Below, in pieces: positions 44,635 through 53,019 of a DNA stretch of 64,000 nt (within the stretch, counting starts at the first letter, position 1; every line of letters starts with the position of its first letter). Under the pieces are notes generated by a model. The model was not told the DNA's origin, did no database searches, and saw nothing but the letters and a program-made list of their open reading frames with translations. This stretch comes from SAR86 cluster bacterium (lineage in GTDB: Bacteria; Pseudomonadota; Gammaproteobacteria; Magnimaribacterales; TMED112). The stretch covers positions 984,156 to 1,048,155 of the forward strand of contig CP097967.1 of assembly GCA_023703535.1 (NCBI GenBank), read 5' to 3'. A program made the translations under genes and the position numbers.

Positions 44635-46340
44635 TGATTATTGAAGAACTAAATCAAAAGTTAAGAGAAGCAGTAAAAAAGTTCAGTAAAGAAAAGGGCT
44701 TAGATATCATTCCTAAAGATAAAGATATTGAGTTTGAGATAAGCGATGATATTAATAGAGCTCACTTTTCATCAAGCTCTCCATTAAAACTTGCTAAATT
44801 TTTTAAAACAAATCCGGTAGAGTTAGCAAAAGATATTAGTGAAAAAATAAATCATAAAGCTATTTCAAAATCCTCCGTGGAAGGTGCTGGTTTTATAAAT
44901 ATATTTATTAATAAAAATTACATATCTGATGAAGTTGAAAAAGTACTAAAGTACAACGAAGAGTGGGGAAAGAAAAAATTAAAAAAAGAGAGAGTTTTAG
45001 TGGAGTTTGTTTCCTCTAATCCGACTGGACCTCTTCATATTGGGCATGCAAGAGGGGCTGTTCTGGGAAATATAATTTCGAATTTACTTAGCAATCAAGG
45101 CTACGAAGTGACTAAAGAATATTACGTTAACGATGCTGGTCGACAAATTAATATTTTAGCTCTGAGCATAATGCTTGAAACTTTCCAAAATAACATAAAT
45201 AAAGAGGGCTTGTATCAAGGTGACTACATTAAAGATTTAGCTAAGAAATTTATGGCAGTAAAATTGGTTAATGAAGTTAATAATCCTCTAGAAAAATTTT
45301 CTGATGATCCTGATGAAAGAATTGACCAGCTCATCTCACACTATAAAAATGATTCACCAGAAACCTGGAATTTAATAAGAGATTTTTCTGTTAATGAGAT
45401 GATCAAATTGATAAAGGATGACCTATCAAGAATGGAAATTCTTCATGATGAGTGGTTTTATGAAAGCTCACTTGGTTCAATTGAAAAAAAAGATTCAAGT
45501 GTTGCTAAAGCATTGGATGAAATTGTTAAATCAAAAAATACTTTTGAGAAAGATGGCGCCATATGGTTTGAGGGCACAAAATATGGGGATGATAAAGACA
45601 GAGTTTTATTAAGAGCCAATAAGGAACCTACTTATTACCTTACAGATGTTGGCTATCATAAAGATAAAATTGATAGAAACTATGATCATTACATAAATAT
45701 TTTTGGTGCTGATCATCACGGATATGTTGCTAGGCTAACTTCAGCATTTAATTTAATAAAAAAACCAAAACAGAATATTGAGCATATTCTTTATCAACTA
45801 GTTAATCTTTACGAGGATGGAAGAAAAAACACTATGTCTACTAGAAAGGGGAAATTTTTATCTTTAAATGATTTGTTGAATGAATTTAATTCAGATCTTA
45901 TAAAATTCTTTTTTCTTGAAAAGAAATATGACCATGAAATAGATTTTGATACCAAACTTGCAAAAGAAAATAGTAAAAATAACCCCTATTTCTACACAAT
46001 GTACGCATATGTAAGATGTTGTTCAATTTTAGAAAAGAAAAAACCAAATTTAGACAATAATTCAGATAAAAATGAGTTAGTAAAAAATTATGATCTAATC
46101 TCAAAAATAATAAATTTTCCAATTTATTTAGAAAAGTTTAGTTCGGAGAGATCTCCTCACTCTCTTGTTCATTTTACAAAAGAACTTGCGGCAAATTATC
46201 ACTCGTTCTACGAGCAAAACTCAGTAATAACAGATAATCAGGAAGAGTCTAATGCAAGACTCCTAATTACAAAGGCAACAAGTATAGTCTTAAAAAATAG
46301 CTTTAAAATAATCGGAGTTACTCCTTTGGAGAAAATGTAA
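44634..46340 (+). CDS. argS: Arginyl-tRNA synthetase
   Basis: Class I synthetase, 568 residues. The HIGH-type motif lies in SSNPTGPLHIGHARGAV (~123-139) and the KMSKS-like loop is TMSTRKGKF (~400). An N-terminal Add-1 domain and C-terminal DALR anticodon domain flank the core. Slightly shorter than E. coli ArgS. The SPOR protein gene follows after one base, an order also seen in Pseudomonas. Confidence 0.97.
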   Translation: MIIEELNQKLREAVKKFSKEKGLDIIPKDKDIEFEISDDINRAHFSSSSPLKLAKFFKTNPVELAKDISEKINHKAISKSSVEGAGFINIFINKNYISDEVEKVLKYNEEWGKKKLKKERVLVEFVSSNPTGPLHIGHARGAVLGNIISNLLSNQGYEVTKEYYVNDAGRQINILALSIMLETFQNNINKEGLYQGDYIKDLAKKFMAVKLVNEVNNPLEKFSDDPDERIDQLISHYKNDSPETWNLIRDFSVNEMIKLIKDDLSRMEILHDEWFYESSLGSIEKKDSSVAKALDEIVKSKNTFEKDGAIWFEGTKYGDDKDRVLLRANKEPTYYLTDVGYHKDKIDRNYDHYINIFGADHHGYVARLTSAFNLIKKPKQNIEHILYQLVNLYEDGRKNTMSTRKGKFLSLNDLLNEFNSDLIKFFFLEKKYDHEIDFDTKLAKENSKNNPYFYTMYAYVRCCSILEKKKPNLDNNSDKNELVKNYDLISKIINFPIYLEKFSSERSPHSLVHFTKELAANYHSFYEQNSVITDNQEESNARLLITKATSIVLKNSFKIIGVTPLEKM

Positions 46341-46341
46341 A

Positions 46342-46836
46342 ATGGCTAGAATAGATTACAAATCCAATAAATTTCCTTTGAAACTTGCTCCAACTCTATT
46401 TGTTACTGCGGTGGCTACATTCACTATGTCTTTACTAGTAATTTTTGTTTTAGATGGAAGAAAAGATTATTTAGATTTAAGCAAATTTAAAGTCCAAGAA
46501 ATAAATTATGAATTTCAAACTGTTTTGGAAAACGACTCTTTCGAAGAGATCAATTTTATAAAGGAATCATCAAATGAGATTTGTGAATTTTTTGCTCAAT
46601 CTGGAAGTTTTAAAACATACGAAGCAGCTCAGAGTCAGATTGTTCAATTAGGTAAGATTGGTTATGAAGCATTTCCTGAAAAGGTAAGAAGTTCAAATGA
46701 TTTTAATTACAGAGTAAGAGTGGGTCCATTCGAAAATAGATCAGCAATGAATAATGCTAGAGAGGACTTTCGAAGATTAAATATGGATTCTATGGAAATT
46801 AAATATTGTAAGAAAATATCAGATGACTCTGATTAA
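46342..46836 (+). CDS. SPOR-domain membrane protein (FtsN-like)
   Basis: 164 residues: short basic N-terminus, one membrane helix (~17-38), a linker and a C-terminal SPOR domain (~85-155, FFAQSGSFKTYEAAQSQIVQL and NYRVRVGPFENRSAMNNAREDF). SPOR domains bind denuded septal peptidoglycan, so a role at the division site is likely, but the usual FtsN essential segment is not evident. Confidence 0.88.
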   Translation: MARIDYKSNKFPLKLAPTLFVTAVATFTMSLLVIFVLDGRKDYLDLSKFKVQEINYEFQTVLENDSFEEINFIKESSNEICEFFAQSGSFKTYEAAQSQIVQLGKIGYEAFPEKVRSSNDFNYRVRVGPFENRSAMNNAREDFRRLNMDSMEIKYCKKISDDSD

Positions 46837-47461
46837 TTACCAGAAAATTAAACAAGAACTCAATAACAGACAAGAACTAATTGCTGTCTCAAAAGGTCAA
46901 GATGTTTCAAAGATTAAAAAATTATATGACTTGGGACATCGAGACTTTGGAGAAAATTACCTACAAGAGTTAATAAAAAAAAGCACCGCATTGCCTGCAG
47001 ATATTAATTGGCATTTTTTAGGGAAGATTCAAACAAATAAAATTAAAAACATAATTAAGTTTTCTAATTTGATACATTCAGTTTCGCGAGAAAAGGTCTA
47101 TCAAAAAATTTTAAATACTGATGTTAAAGAAAAATGTAATTTTCTTCTTCAATTAAAACTTGGTAATGAAGATTCTAAAGATGGTCTATCTCCAGAGGAG
47201 CTTATTAATATTGTTGAAAATCATGACAATGAATCATTGTTTTGTATAAAGGGCATCATGGGAATTGCGCAGAATAATATTTCTGAAAAAGAAAAAAATA
47301 ATCAATTTCAAATATGCAGAGAATTATTTTTTAAATTAAAAGAAAATTATAAAAATATTGATACACTTTCTTTAGGTATGTCTAATGACTATTCTTTAGC
47401 TATGTCCTATGGCTCAACTATGGTTAGGATTGGAACAAAGATTTTTGGAGAAAGAAAATAG
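46823..47461 (+). CDS. yggS: PLP homeostasis protein YggS
   Basis: 212 residues, single-domain PLP-binding barrel. ELIAVSKGQ (~18) holds the PLP lysine; HRDFGENYLQEL, WHFLGKIQTNK, LSLGMSNDYSLAM and GSTMVRIGTKIFG are all family motifs. Maintains free PLP levels. Overlaps the SPOR gene by 14 bp and yggT by 1 bp; yggS-yggT is conserved in gammaproteobacteria. Confidence 0.95.
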   Translation: MTLINYQKIKQELNNRQELIAVSKGQDVSKIKKLYDLGHRDFGENYLQELIKKSTALPADINWHFLGKIQTNKIKNIIKFSNLIHSVSREKVYQKILNTDVKEKCNFLLQLKLGNEDSKDGLSPEELINIVENHDNESLFCIKGIMGIAQNNISEKEKNNQFQICRELFFKLKENYKNIDTLSLGMSNDYSLAMSYGSTMVRIGTKIFGERK

Positions 47462-47988
47462 TGTTGGTTCAGTTTATAAATATTTTTATATATTTAATCC
47501 TAATATTATTTCTTTCTGAATTAGCAAGAGCTGATAGTTACAACAAGATCTCTAGGGTAATAAAGATTTTGCTTTATCCTTTCCTACTTATTTTTAATAT
47601 CCATTACAAAAAAATTAATATAGGGCTACTTATTCTTGCTTCGCTTCTAGCTTTTATTTTCTACTATATTTCTTTTCCAAATATTGGTTTTGCTGCTCAA
47701 GCTAACTTAGCCATTTTTAAAGTATCCATGTCGCTTTTAGGAATTCTTAAATTTGTGATAATTGCTGGTGTAATAATTAGTTGGATTTATGCTTTTGGGA
47801 TTAACTTTAGTAATTCTTTTACTTCTCTTATTCAGCAACTGTATGAGGTTACAGTTTCTGTATTTAGAAATATCATTCCTCCAGCGGGAGGCTTTGATCT
47901 TAGTCCTTTAATTGCTTTTTTTGCATTTCAATTGGCAGAGAGACTGCTTTCTATTCTTTTATTTGAAATACTGCCAAACTTAACCTGA
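47461..47988 (+). CDS. yggT: YggT family membrane protein
   Basis: 175 residues with two YggT repeats, each a pair of membrane helices; VFRNIIPPAGGFDLSPLIAFFAFQLAERLL is the typical second repeat. Role unclear; family members are tied to cell-shape or osmotic stress. The start is GTG 47461, sharing a base with the yggS TAG. Confidence 0.9.
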   Translation: MLVQFINIFIYLILILFLSELARADSYNKISRVIKILLYPFLLIFNIHYKKINIGLLILASLLAFIFYYISFPNIGFAAQANLAIFKVSMSLLGILKFVIIAGVIISWIYAFGINFSNSFTSLIQQLYEVTVSVFRNIIPPAGGFDLSPLIAFFAFQLAERLLSILLFEILPNLT

Positions 47989-48597
47989 TTTTTGCAAAAT
48001 AAATTCTTTAATATTATTTTTTTTTATTAAAGCTTTTTTGTAAAAACTTGATTCATTGTATTTTATAGGAAATAGTTTCTTACTTAGCGAAAGTTTATTT
48101 TGTAATTTTATTTCTTCTTCTATATGGTCCTGATACTTTTGTGAATCAGTAATAATTTGTACAAGCCCATTATCAGATAATTTATTTGATAAGTAGATTA
48201 AAAATTCTTTGGTAACCAATCTTCTCTTAATATGTTTTTTTTTAGGCCACGGATCTGGGAAATGAATGCGAATAAAATCAAAACAAAATTTAACTTTCTC
48301 CAAAAGGTCTCTTACATCTCCATTAAATAAGATCATATTTTCAACATTATTTTTCTCGTAAAATTCTACGGCTCTTGAAAAGCCTTTTTTATATGGTTCA
48401 GCTCCAAAAAAGAGAAAATCGTCATTTTCAATAATATCCTTACAAAAGGAATCGCTATCCCCAAAACCAACATCAAGAACTTTTTGTTCATGAATTATTA
48501 ATTTTTTCTCAGAAAAAATGCATTTTGATTTTTTATGTAAATAAAATTTATTTGTTTCAGATAGTCGCCCTGCTCTAGAGCTAAAAGTTTTTATCAT
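47980..48597 (-). CDS. trmB: tRNA (guanine-N7-)-methyltransferase
   Basis: Methylates G46 of tRNAs with S-adenosylmethionine. 205 residues. LDVGFGDSDSF is the SAM-binding loop, FDFIRIHFPDPWPKKKHIKRRLV (~88-110) is the conserved catalytic block. E. coli trmB is next to mutY-yggX; here it follows thiG with a 4-bp overlap instead. Confidence 0.94.
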   Translation of the reverse strand: MIKTFSSRAGRLSETNKFYLHKKSKCIFSEKKLIIHEQKVLDVGFGDSDSFCKDIIENDDFLFFGAEPYKKGFSRAVEFYEKNNVENMILFNGDVRDLLEKVKFCFDFIRIHFPDPWPKKKHIKRRLVTKEFLIYLSNKLSDNGLVQIITDSQKYQDHIEEEIKLQNKLSLSKKLFPIKYNESSFYKKALIKKNNIKEFILQKSG

Positions 48598-49385
48598 TTT
48601 AAAAACTTTGTTGGAGAACTAGCAATAGAGCTTTTTGAACTTGACATTCTTCCTGCTAAAAAAGTTTTCCTTCCTGACTTCACTCCATTTTTAAATGCCG
48701 ATGCCATAAGAATTGGTTCTTTAGCATATGCAATTGCACTATTCACTAAAACCGCATCATACCCTAGCTCCATGACTCTCGCTGCCTCTGATGGAACTCC
48801 TATACCTGCATCAACAATTAAAATTTGTTCAATTTTATTTCTAAGCAAAATTAGGTCTTCGAGATCATCAAACCCTCTGCCAGAGCCAATTGATGATCCA
48901 AGTGGCATAATTGCAACACAACCTAAATCTTCAAGTTTTAGACAATTATTTAAATCTCTATCGCAATAAACATAGACCTCAAAATTATCTTTGACCATCA
49001 TTTCTGCAGCTTTTATTGTTTCTGGCATATTTGGATCTAAATTTTCAGAGGAGGTAATTATTTCCAGCTTTATTAAATTTGTCTTAAATAACTCCCTTGA
49101 TAATTGTGCAGACCTAAGAGCTTCTTTTGCATTGAGAGTGCCAGCAGTATTAGGAAGAAGTTTCTTATTCCCAATAACCTCTAAAATATTACTTCTAGCA
49201 TCCTGTTGAGAAAAACGCTTTATAGCCAGGGTGACTAATTCAGCACCAGAAGAATTAATAGCATTTGAAGCTATATCCTCTGAGGGATATTTTCCTGTTC
49301 CAACTATTAGTCTCGATGAATAAACGTGTGAACCAATTTTTAAGTTATCCACCGCCAACTGCTGAGATAATTTCGATTTTGTCAT
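48594..49385 (-). CDS. thiG: Thiazole synthase
   Basis: Builds the thiazole ring of thiamine from ThiS-thiocarboxylate, deoxyxylulose phosphate and dehydroglycine. SRLIVGTGKYPSE, ELVTLAIKR (catalytic Lys region), LLPNTAGTLNAKEA, CVAIMPLGSSIGSG and VDAGIGVPSEAA are all present. ATG 49385 overlaps thiS by 41 bp; a GTG at 49352 overlapping by 8 bp would give a more compact N-terminus. The companion thi genes are not in the window. Confidence 0.95.
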   Translation of the reverse strand: MTKSKLSQQLAVDNLKIGSHVYSSRLIVGTGKYPSEDIASNAINSSGAELVTLAIKRFSQQDARSNILEVIGNKKLLPNTAGTLNAKEALRSAQLSRELFKTNLIKLEIITSSENLDPNMPETIKAAEMMVKDNFEVYVYCDRDLNNCLKLEDLGCVAIMPLGSSIGSGRGFDDLEDLILLRNKIEQILIVDAGIGVPSEAARVMELGYDAVLVNSAIAYAKEPILMASAFKNGVKSGRKTFLAGRMSSSKSSIASSPTKFLK

Positions 49386-49551
49386 TTTCTTGAATACTAT
49401 AATCAGAAAATTTTGCACTAGGAACTATTTCTCCATTTATTTCAACTGCAAAGGGTCTGTCTTTTGGAGCAAAAGTATTCAAAATAATTTCTAGATTTGT
49501 GGATTCTATTTGTTCAATTGTTCCGTTTAATTGAATTTTGATACTAGACAT
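49345..49551 (-). CDS. thiS: Sulfur carrier protein ThiS
   Basis: 68-residue ubiquitin-like protein that ends in VGGG, so the terminal glycine can be adenylated and thiocarboxylated for ThiG. MSSIKIQLNG starts the beta-grasp fold; NDKIEIISAVGGG ends it. It overlaps the rpoH 3' end by 8 bp; no TPP riboswitch can precede it because its leader is rpoH coding sequence. Confidence 0.93.
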   Translation of the reverse strand: MSSIKIQLNGTIEQIESTNLEIILNTFAPKDRPFAVEINGEIVPSAKFSDYSIQENDKIEIISAVGGG

Positions 49552-50392
49552 GCACTAAAGCTGTTTTGAGTTTCTTAAACGCAGTAGCTTCAATCTGTCT
49601 AATTCTTTCAGCGGAAACAGAGTATTTATCCGCTAGTTCATTTAAAGTAATTTTATTATCATCTAGCCATCTAGCTCTGATGATGTCTTGTGACCTTTTA
49701 TCAAGCGCTGAAATATTTTTAAGTAGCGCTGTGTGATTTACTTCTTCATAATTTTTTTGTTCAGTAATATCTTCTGGGTTAAAACTATTATCTTCAAGGT
49801 ATTGACTTGGTGAAAATGCTTTTTCATTGTCTTCTTCGTCAGTAGGGACATCGAAAGAAGAATCTGCTGAATTTAATCTATTTTCCATGTGCATTACTTC
49901 TTTAACTGAAACATCTAGTTCTTTTGCGATTCTTTTAGCCTCTTCGTCTGTAAGCCAGCCAGTGTTCTTTTTCTTGCTTCTAAGATTGAAGAAGAGTTTT
50001 CTTTGTGCTTTGGTAGTAGCAATTTTAACTATTCTCCAGTTTTTTAGAATAAATTCATGAATTTCAGCTTTGATCCAATGGACTGCAAAAGAAACTAGTC
50101 TAACGCCTTTATTTGGATCAAATTTTGTAACTGCTTTAAGCAATCCAACATTTCCCTCTTGAATAATATCAGCAAGAGGTAATCCATAACCAGCATAACT
50201 CTTGGCAATATGAACAACAAATCTAAGATGTGCAATGACAAGTTTGTGAGCTAGTTTTACATCTTCGGTTTCAAAAAATTCAGTGGTAAGCTCTAACTCT
50301 TCCTCCCTAGTTAGAACTGGAATTTGATAAACTTGGCTCAAATATTTATCAATATCTGAACCAGGATTTGAAAGGGCTAACGCGTAACTCAT
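49544..50392 (-). CDS. rpoH: Heat-shock sigma factor RpoH (sigma-32)
   Basis: 282 residues. Region 2 contains LVIAHLRFVVHIAKSYAGYGLPLADIIQEGNVGLLKAV (~51-92) with the QEGN core-binding segment; the RpoH box QRKLFFNLRSKK is at ~130, and region 4 ends in SAERIRQIEATAFKKLK. Directs heat-shock promoters. In E. coli it stands beside ftsX; here it leads a transcript with thiS-thiG-trmB. Confidence 0.95.
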   Translation of the reverse strand: MSYALALSNPGSDIDKYLSQVYQIPVLTREEELELTTEFFETEDVKLAHKLVIAHLRFVVHIAKSYAGYGLPLADIIQEGNVGLLKAVTKFDPNKGVRLVSFAVHWIKAEIHEFILKNWRIVKIATTKAQRKLFFNLRSKKKNTGWLTDEEAKRIAKELDVSVKEVMHMENRLNSADSSFDVPTDEEDNEKAFSPSQYLEDNSFNPEDITEQKNYEEVNHTALLKNISALDKRSQDIIRARWLDDNKITLNELADKYSVSAERIRQIEATAFKKLKTALVHV

Positions 50393-50526
50393 AACAAATT
50401 TCTATAATATATTATAAACCCTGCTTATCTTTTTGCAACAGGATGGACATATTAGCATTTAAATTTGTAATAAATCAAGAATTTTTAAACACTTAGAAAT
50501 TAATTAATTTAGAATATTTTGCAGAT

Positions 50527-50673
50527 ATGAATAATGAGAAAAAATTAAAAAAACTTAAAGCTGGCTTGCTACTGCTGAGCAGAGATAGAGAAGTAGTATA
50601 TTCTTTTCATGAAACTTTTGATTTAGTTGATGAACTTATCGAAATTGTTGACGAATTACTTGAAAAAGATTGA
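50527..50673 (+). CDS. Possible 48-residue acidic protein
   Basis: ATG-TGA frame, MNNEKKLKKLKAGLLLLSRD then VVYSFHETFDLVDELIEIVDELLEKD: a basic start and a strongly helical acidic end. No similarity recognised. It lies alone in the 288-bp gap between divergent rpoH and the convergent yaaA gene. The amphipathic heptad pattern (VDELIEIVDELLEK) favours a real peptide, but there is no clear ribosome site. Confidence 0.4.
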   Translation: MNNEKKLKKLKAGLLLLSRDREVVYSFHETFDLVDELIEIVDELLEKD

Positions 50674-50680
50674 TTACTTT

Positions 50681-51424
50681 TTAACTGTTCGAAAAGAAAA
50701 AGGTGTTGTCTTCAAAGTTTCTTAGTTTAAAGCCCAATCCTTCAAACTTTTTAATATCTTCGAGATTATCAATTCTGTTTTGTATTAAAAATCTAGCCAT
50801 TTCGCCACGTGCTCTTTTTGCTATAACCCCTATTACTTTTTCTTTTCCTCCAGACATGCTTAGGAATTTGAAATCAATAACTTTTTTTGGATCTACATAT
50901 TTCTTAACTACTGAAAAATATTCCTCAGATGCAAGATTAAAAATATTTTCACTCGGAAAATCAGAATTAATTGAATTTGCTACCTTATCTCCCCAAAAAT
51001 CATACAGATTGCCTGCAGAATTCACTGAAAAATTAGTCCCCATTTCGAGTCTGTAAGGATTTATTTCATCAGATGGTCTTAAAATTCCATATATGCCCGA
51101 CAAAATTCTAAGTTTTTCATTCATATAACTTAAATCCTCTTCGCTCATTCCTTTCGCATTAAGGTTCTTAAATACATCTCCTTCAAACAGGAAAATAGCT
51201 CTTTTCTCTTGTTGATTTGGTTTATTCCAGTTTTTAAATCTGTCTGCGTTTATCTTGGCTATGTCATCGCTTACCTTCATCAACGATTTAAGGCCCAATA
51301 TATCCAGCTTTGTTAATTCTGAAGCAATTAAATCAGCTTCTTTAGCAAATAAAGGTTTTGTTGAATTAAGACTTGAATCAAATGATTCTGTTTGTAATCT
51401 TTTTGCTGGTGAAATTAAAATCAT
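50681..51424 (-). CDS. yaaA: Peroxide stress protein YaaA
   Basis: 247-residue DUF328/UPF0246 protein; in E. coli it lowers free iron during peroxide stress. [37 protein letters not shown] (~110) and [13 protein letters not shown] are family motifs. Its ATG overlaps the lipA stop (4 bp), so it is the last gene of uvrD-lipB-lipA-yaaA. Confidence 0.94.
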   Translation of the reverse strand: MILISPAKRLQTESFDSSLNSTKPLFAKEADLIASELTKLDILGLKSLMKVSDDIAKINADRFKNWNKPNQQEKRAIFLFEGDVFKNLNAKGMSEEDLSYMNEKLRILSGIYGILRPSDEINPYRLEMGTNFSVNSAGNLYDFWGDKVANSINSDFPSENIFNLASEEYFSVVKKYVDPKKVIDFKFLSMSGGKEKVIGVIAKRARGEMARFLIQNRIDNLEDIKKFEGLGFKLRNFEDNTFFFSNS

Positions 51425-52392
51425 GCTAAACCTACGTTATTCAATTCTAAAGCTCTCTCAGCCCTATAGCTCGATCTAACAAAAGGGCCGGATACAACTT
51501 CTTTAAAACCATATTCTAAACCTTCTTTTCTATATTTCTCAAACTCATCTGGGGTAACCCATCTATCAATTGGTAAATGATTTAAAGTTGGTCTCAGGTA
51601 CTGCCCTAAGGTAACAATATCTACTTCATGCAACCTTAAGTCTTCAAAAGTTTTATTAATTTCTTCATCTGTTTCTCCCATCCCCAAAATAATGCTAGAT
51701 TTGGTAATAATATTCGGGTTGAGTTCTTTTGCCTTTTTTAAGACTGTTAAAGTCTTTTGATAGCCAGCTCTTGGATCACGAATAGGATGTGTAAGCCTTT
51801 CTACAGTCTCTAGATTTTGTGCAAAAACTTTAATGGGCGATTCAACAACTGTTTTTATTGATTCAATAGAACCATTAAAGTCTGAGGTTAATACCTCTAC
51901 AGCTATAGTCGAATCTTTCTTTTTAATTTCTTCTACCGTTTTTGCAAAATGTTCTGCTCCACCATCAGCTAAATCATCACGGTTTACACATGTCAAAACT
52001 ATATATTTTAAACCCATCTTAAAAACAGTATCTGCGATATTCTTAGGCTCGTCTTCATCTAACCAACCTTTTGGATTGCCTGTATTAACTGAACAAAATT
52101 GACAGGCTCTGGTGCAAGTATCGCCCATTAACATAAATGTTGCTGTACCTCTTGACCAACATTCAGACAAATTTGGACATTTTGCTTCCTCACATACAGT
52201 GCTTAATTTTAAATCAGCAACAGAGTTTTTAATTTCTGAAAAATTTTTATTCACTTGGTGAGCAGTCATTCTTATCCATTTGGGTTTATTTTCCCTTTCT
52301 ATTAAAGAATAATCATTGCCCTTCATTCCATCTTTGATCGATGAAACTCCAGCATGATTGACAATTTTGACTGTAGGTATTATCTCTTTCAT
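51421..52392 (-). CDS. lipA: Lipoyl synthase
   Basis: Radical-SAM enzyme that inserts two sulfurs into octanoyl-E2 domains. The auxiliary cluster cysteines are in [12 protein letters not shown] (~67-78) and the radical cluster in CTRACQFC (~93-100). 323 residues, standard length. Follows lipB with no gap. LipA-LipB together supply lipoate to 2-oxoacid dehydrogenases. Confidence 0.97.
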   Translation of the reverse strand: MKEIIPTVKIVNHAGVSSIKDGMKGNDYSLIERENKPKWIRMTAHQVNKNFSEIKNSVADLKLSTVCEEAKCPNLSECWSRGTATFMLMGDTCTRACQFCSVNTGNPKGWLDEDEPKNIADTVFKMGLKYIVLTCVNRDDLADGGAEHFAKTVEEIKKKDSTIAVEVLTSDFNGSIESIKTVVESPIKVFAQNLETVERLTHPIRDPRAGYQKTLTVLKKAKELNPNIITKSSIILGMGETDEEINKTFEDLRLHEVDIVTLGQYLRPTLNHLPIDRWVTPDEFEKYRKEGLEYGFKEVVSGPFVRSSYRAERALELNNVGLA

Positions 52393-53019
52393 TTAATTAA
52401 TTACTTTTTTAAAACCTTGTAGAAGTTTTTTCAATAGTTCTTGTTTATCTATATCTATATAGTCTATTAAATTACAAGCCTCCACATCTAGACCACAAGG
52501 GTTAATCGAATTAAAAGTTTTCAAATCTGTTTCAAAATTTATGCTCAAACCGTGATATGAAATATGGTTTTTAATTCTCATACCAATAGAAGCAAGCTTT
52601 TTATTATTAATATATATTCCAGGATCCTCAAGATTAATTTGATGTTCAAGGCCATATGACCAAAGTGTATCTGATGTTGAATTAAGTATTGTGCTTGTAA
52701 GGCTTGTAGGTTTAAAAGAGACTTCTTTTAAATTTAAAATAAAGTAAATGACGATTTGACCAGGAGCATGAAAAGTAATTTTTCCACCTCTATCAGTTTT
52801 AATAACTGGAGGATTTTTTGACAGATCTTCTTCTATATTTTTTTCGCTTATCCCAATTGTAAAAACTGGTGGATGTTCAAGAACCCAAATATGATGAATT
52901 TTTGGACAAGATTTTACGAGGGCAATCATTTCATCTCTACATTCTTGGTAATTAACCAATCCTTTATATTCGATAATCAATTTGTTTTCTCCAGGTTTGC
53001 ATATCCTAGAACCAACCAT
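52393..53019 (-). CDS. lipB: Octanoyltransferase
   Basis: Moves octanoate from acyl carrier protein to lipoyl domains. WVLEHPPVFTIG (~44), RGGKITFHAPGQIVIY (~76-91), KLASIGMRIKNHISYHG with the catalytic Lys, and INPCGL with the catalytic Cys are all intact. ATG 53019 lies 43 bp inside uvrD. TTG at 52980 would overlap the uvrD stop as TTGA and gives a product closer to the usual N-terminus; the choice is open. Confidence 0.94.
   Translation of the reverse strand: MVGSRICKPGENKLIIEYKGLVNYQECRDEMIALVKSCPKIHHIWVLEHPPVFTIGISEKNIEEDLSKNPPVIKTDRGGKITFHAPGQIVIYFILNLKEVSFKPTSLTSTILNSTSDTLWSYGLEHQINLEDPGIYINNKKLASIGMRIKNHISYHGLSINFETDLKTFNSINPCGLDVEACNLIDYIDIDKQELLKKLLQGFKKVIN

Noticed and set aside
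49345-49620. TPP riboswitch expected before thiS-thiG
   Set aside because: The leader is rpoH coding sequence and no TPP aptamer strands were found.
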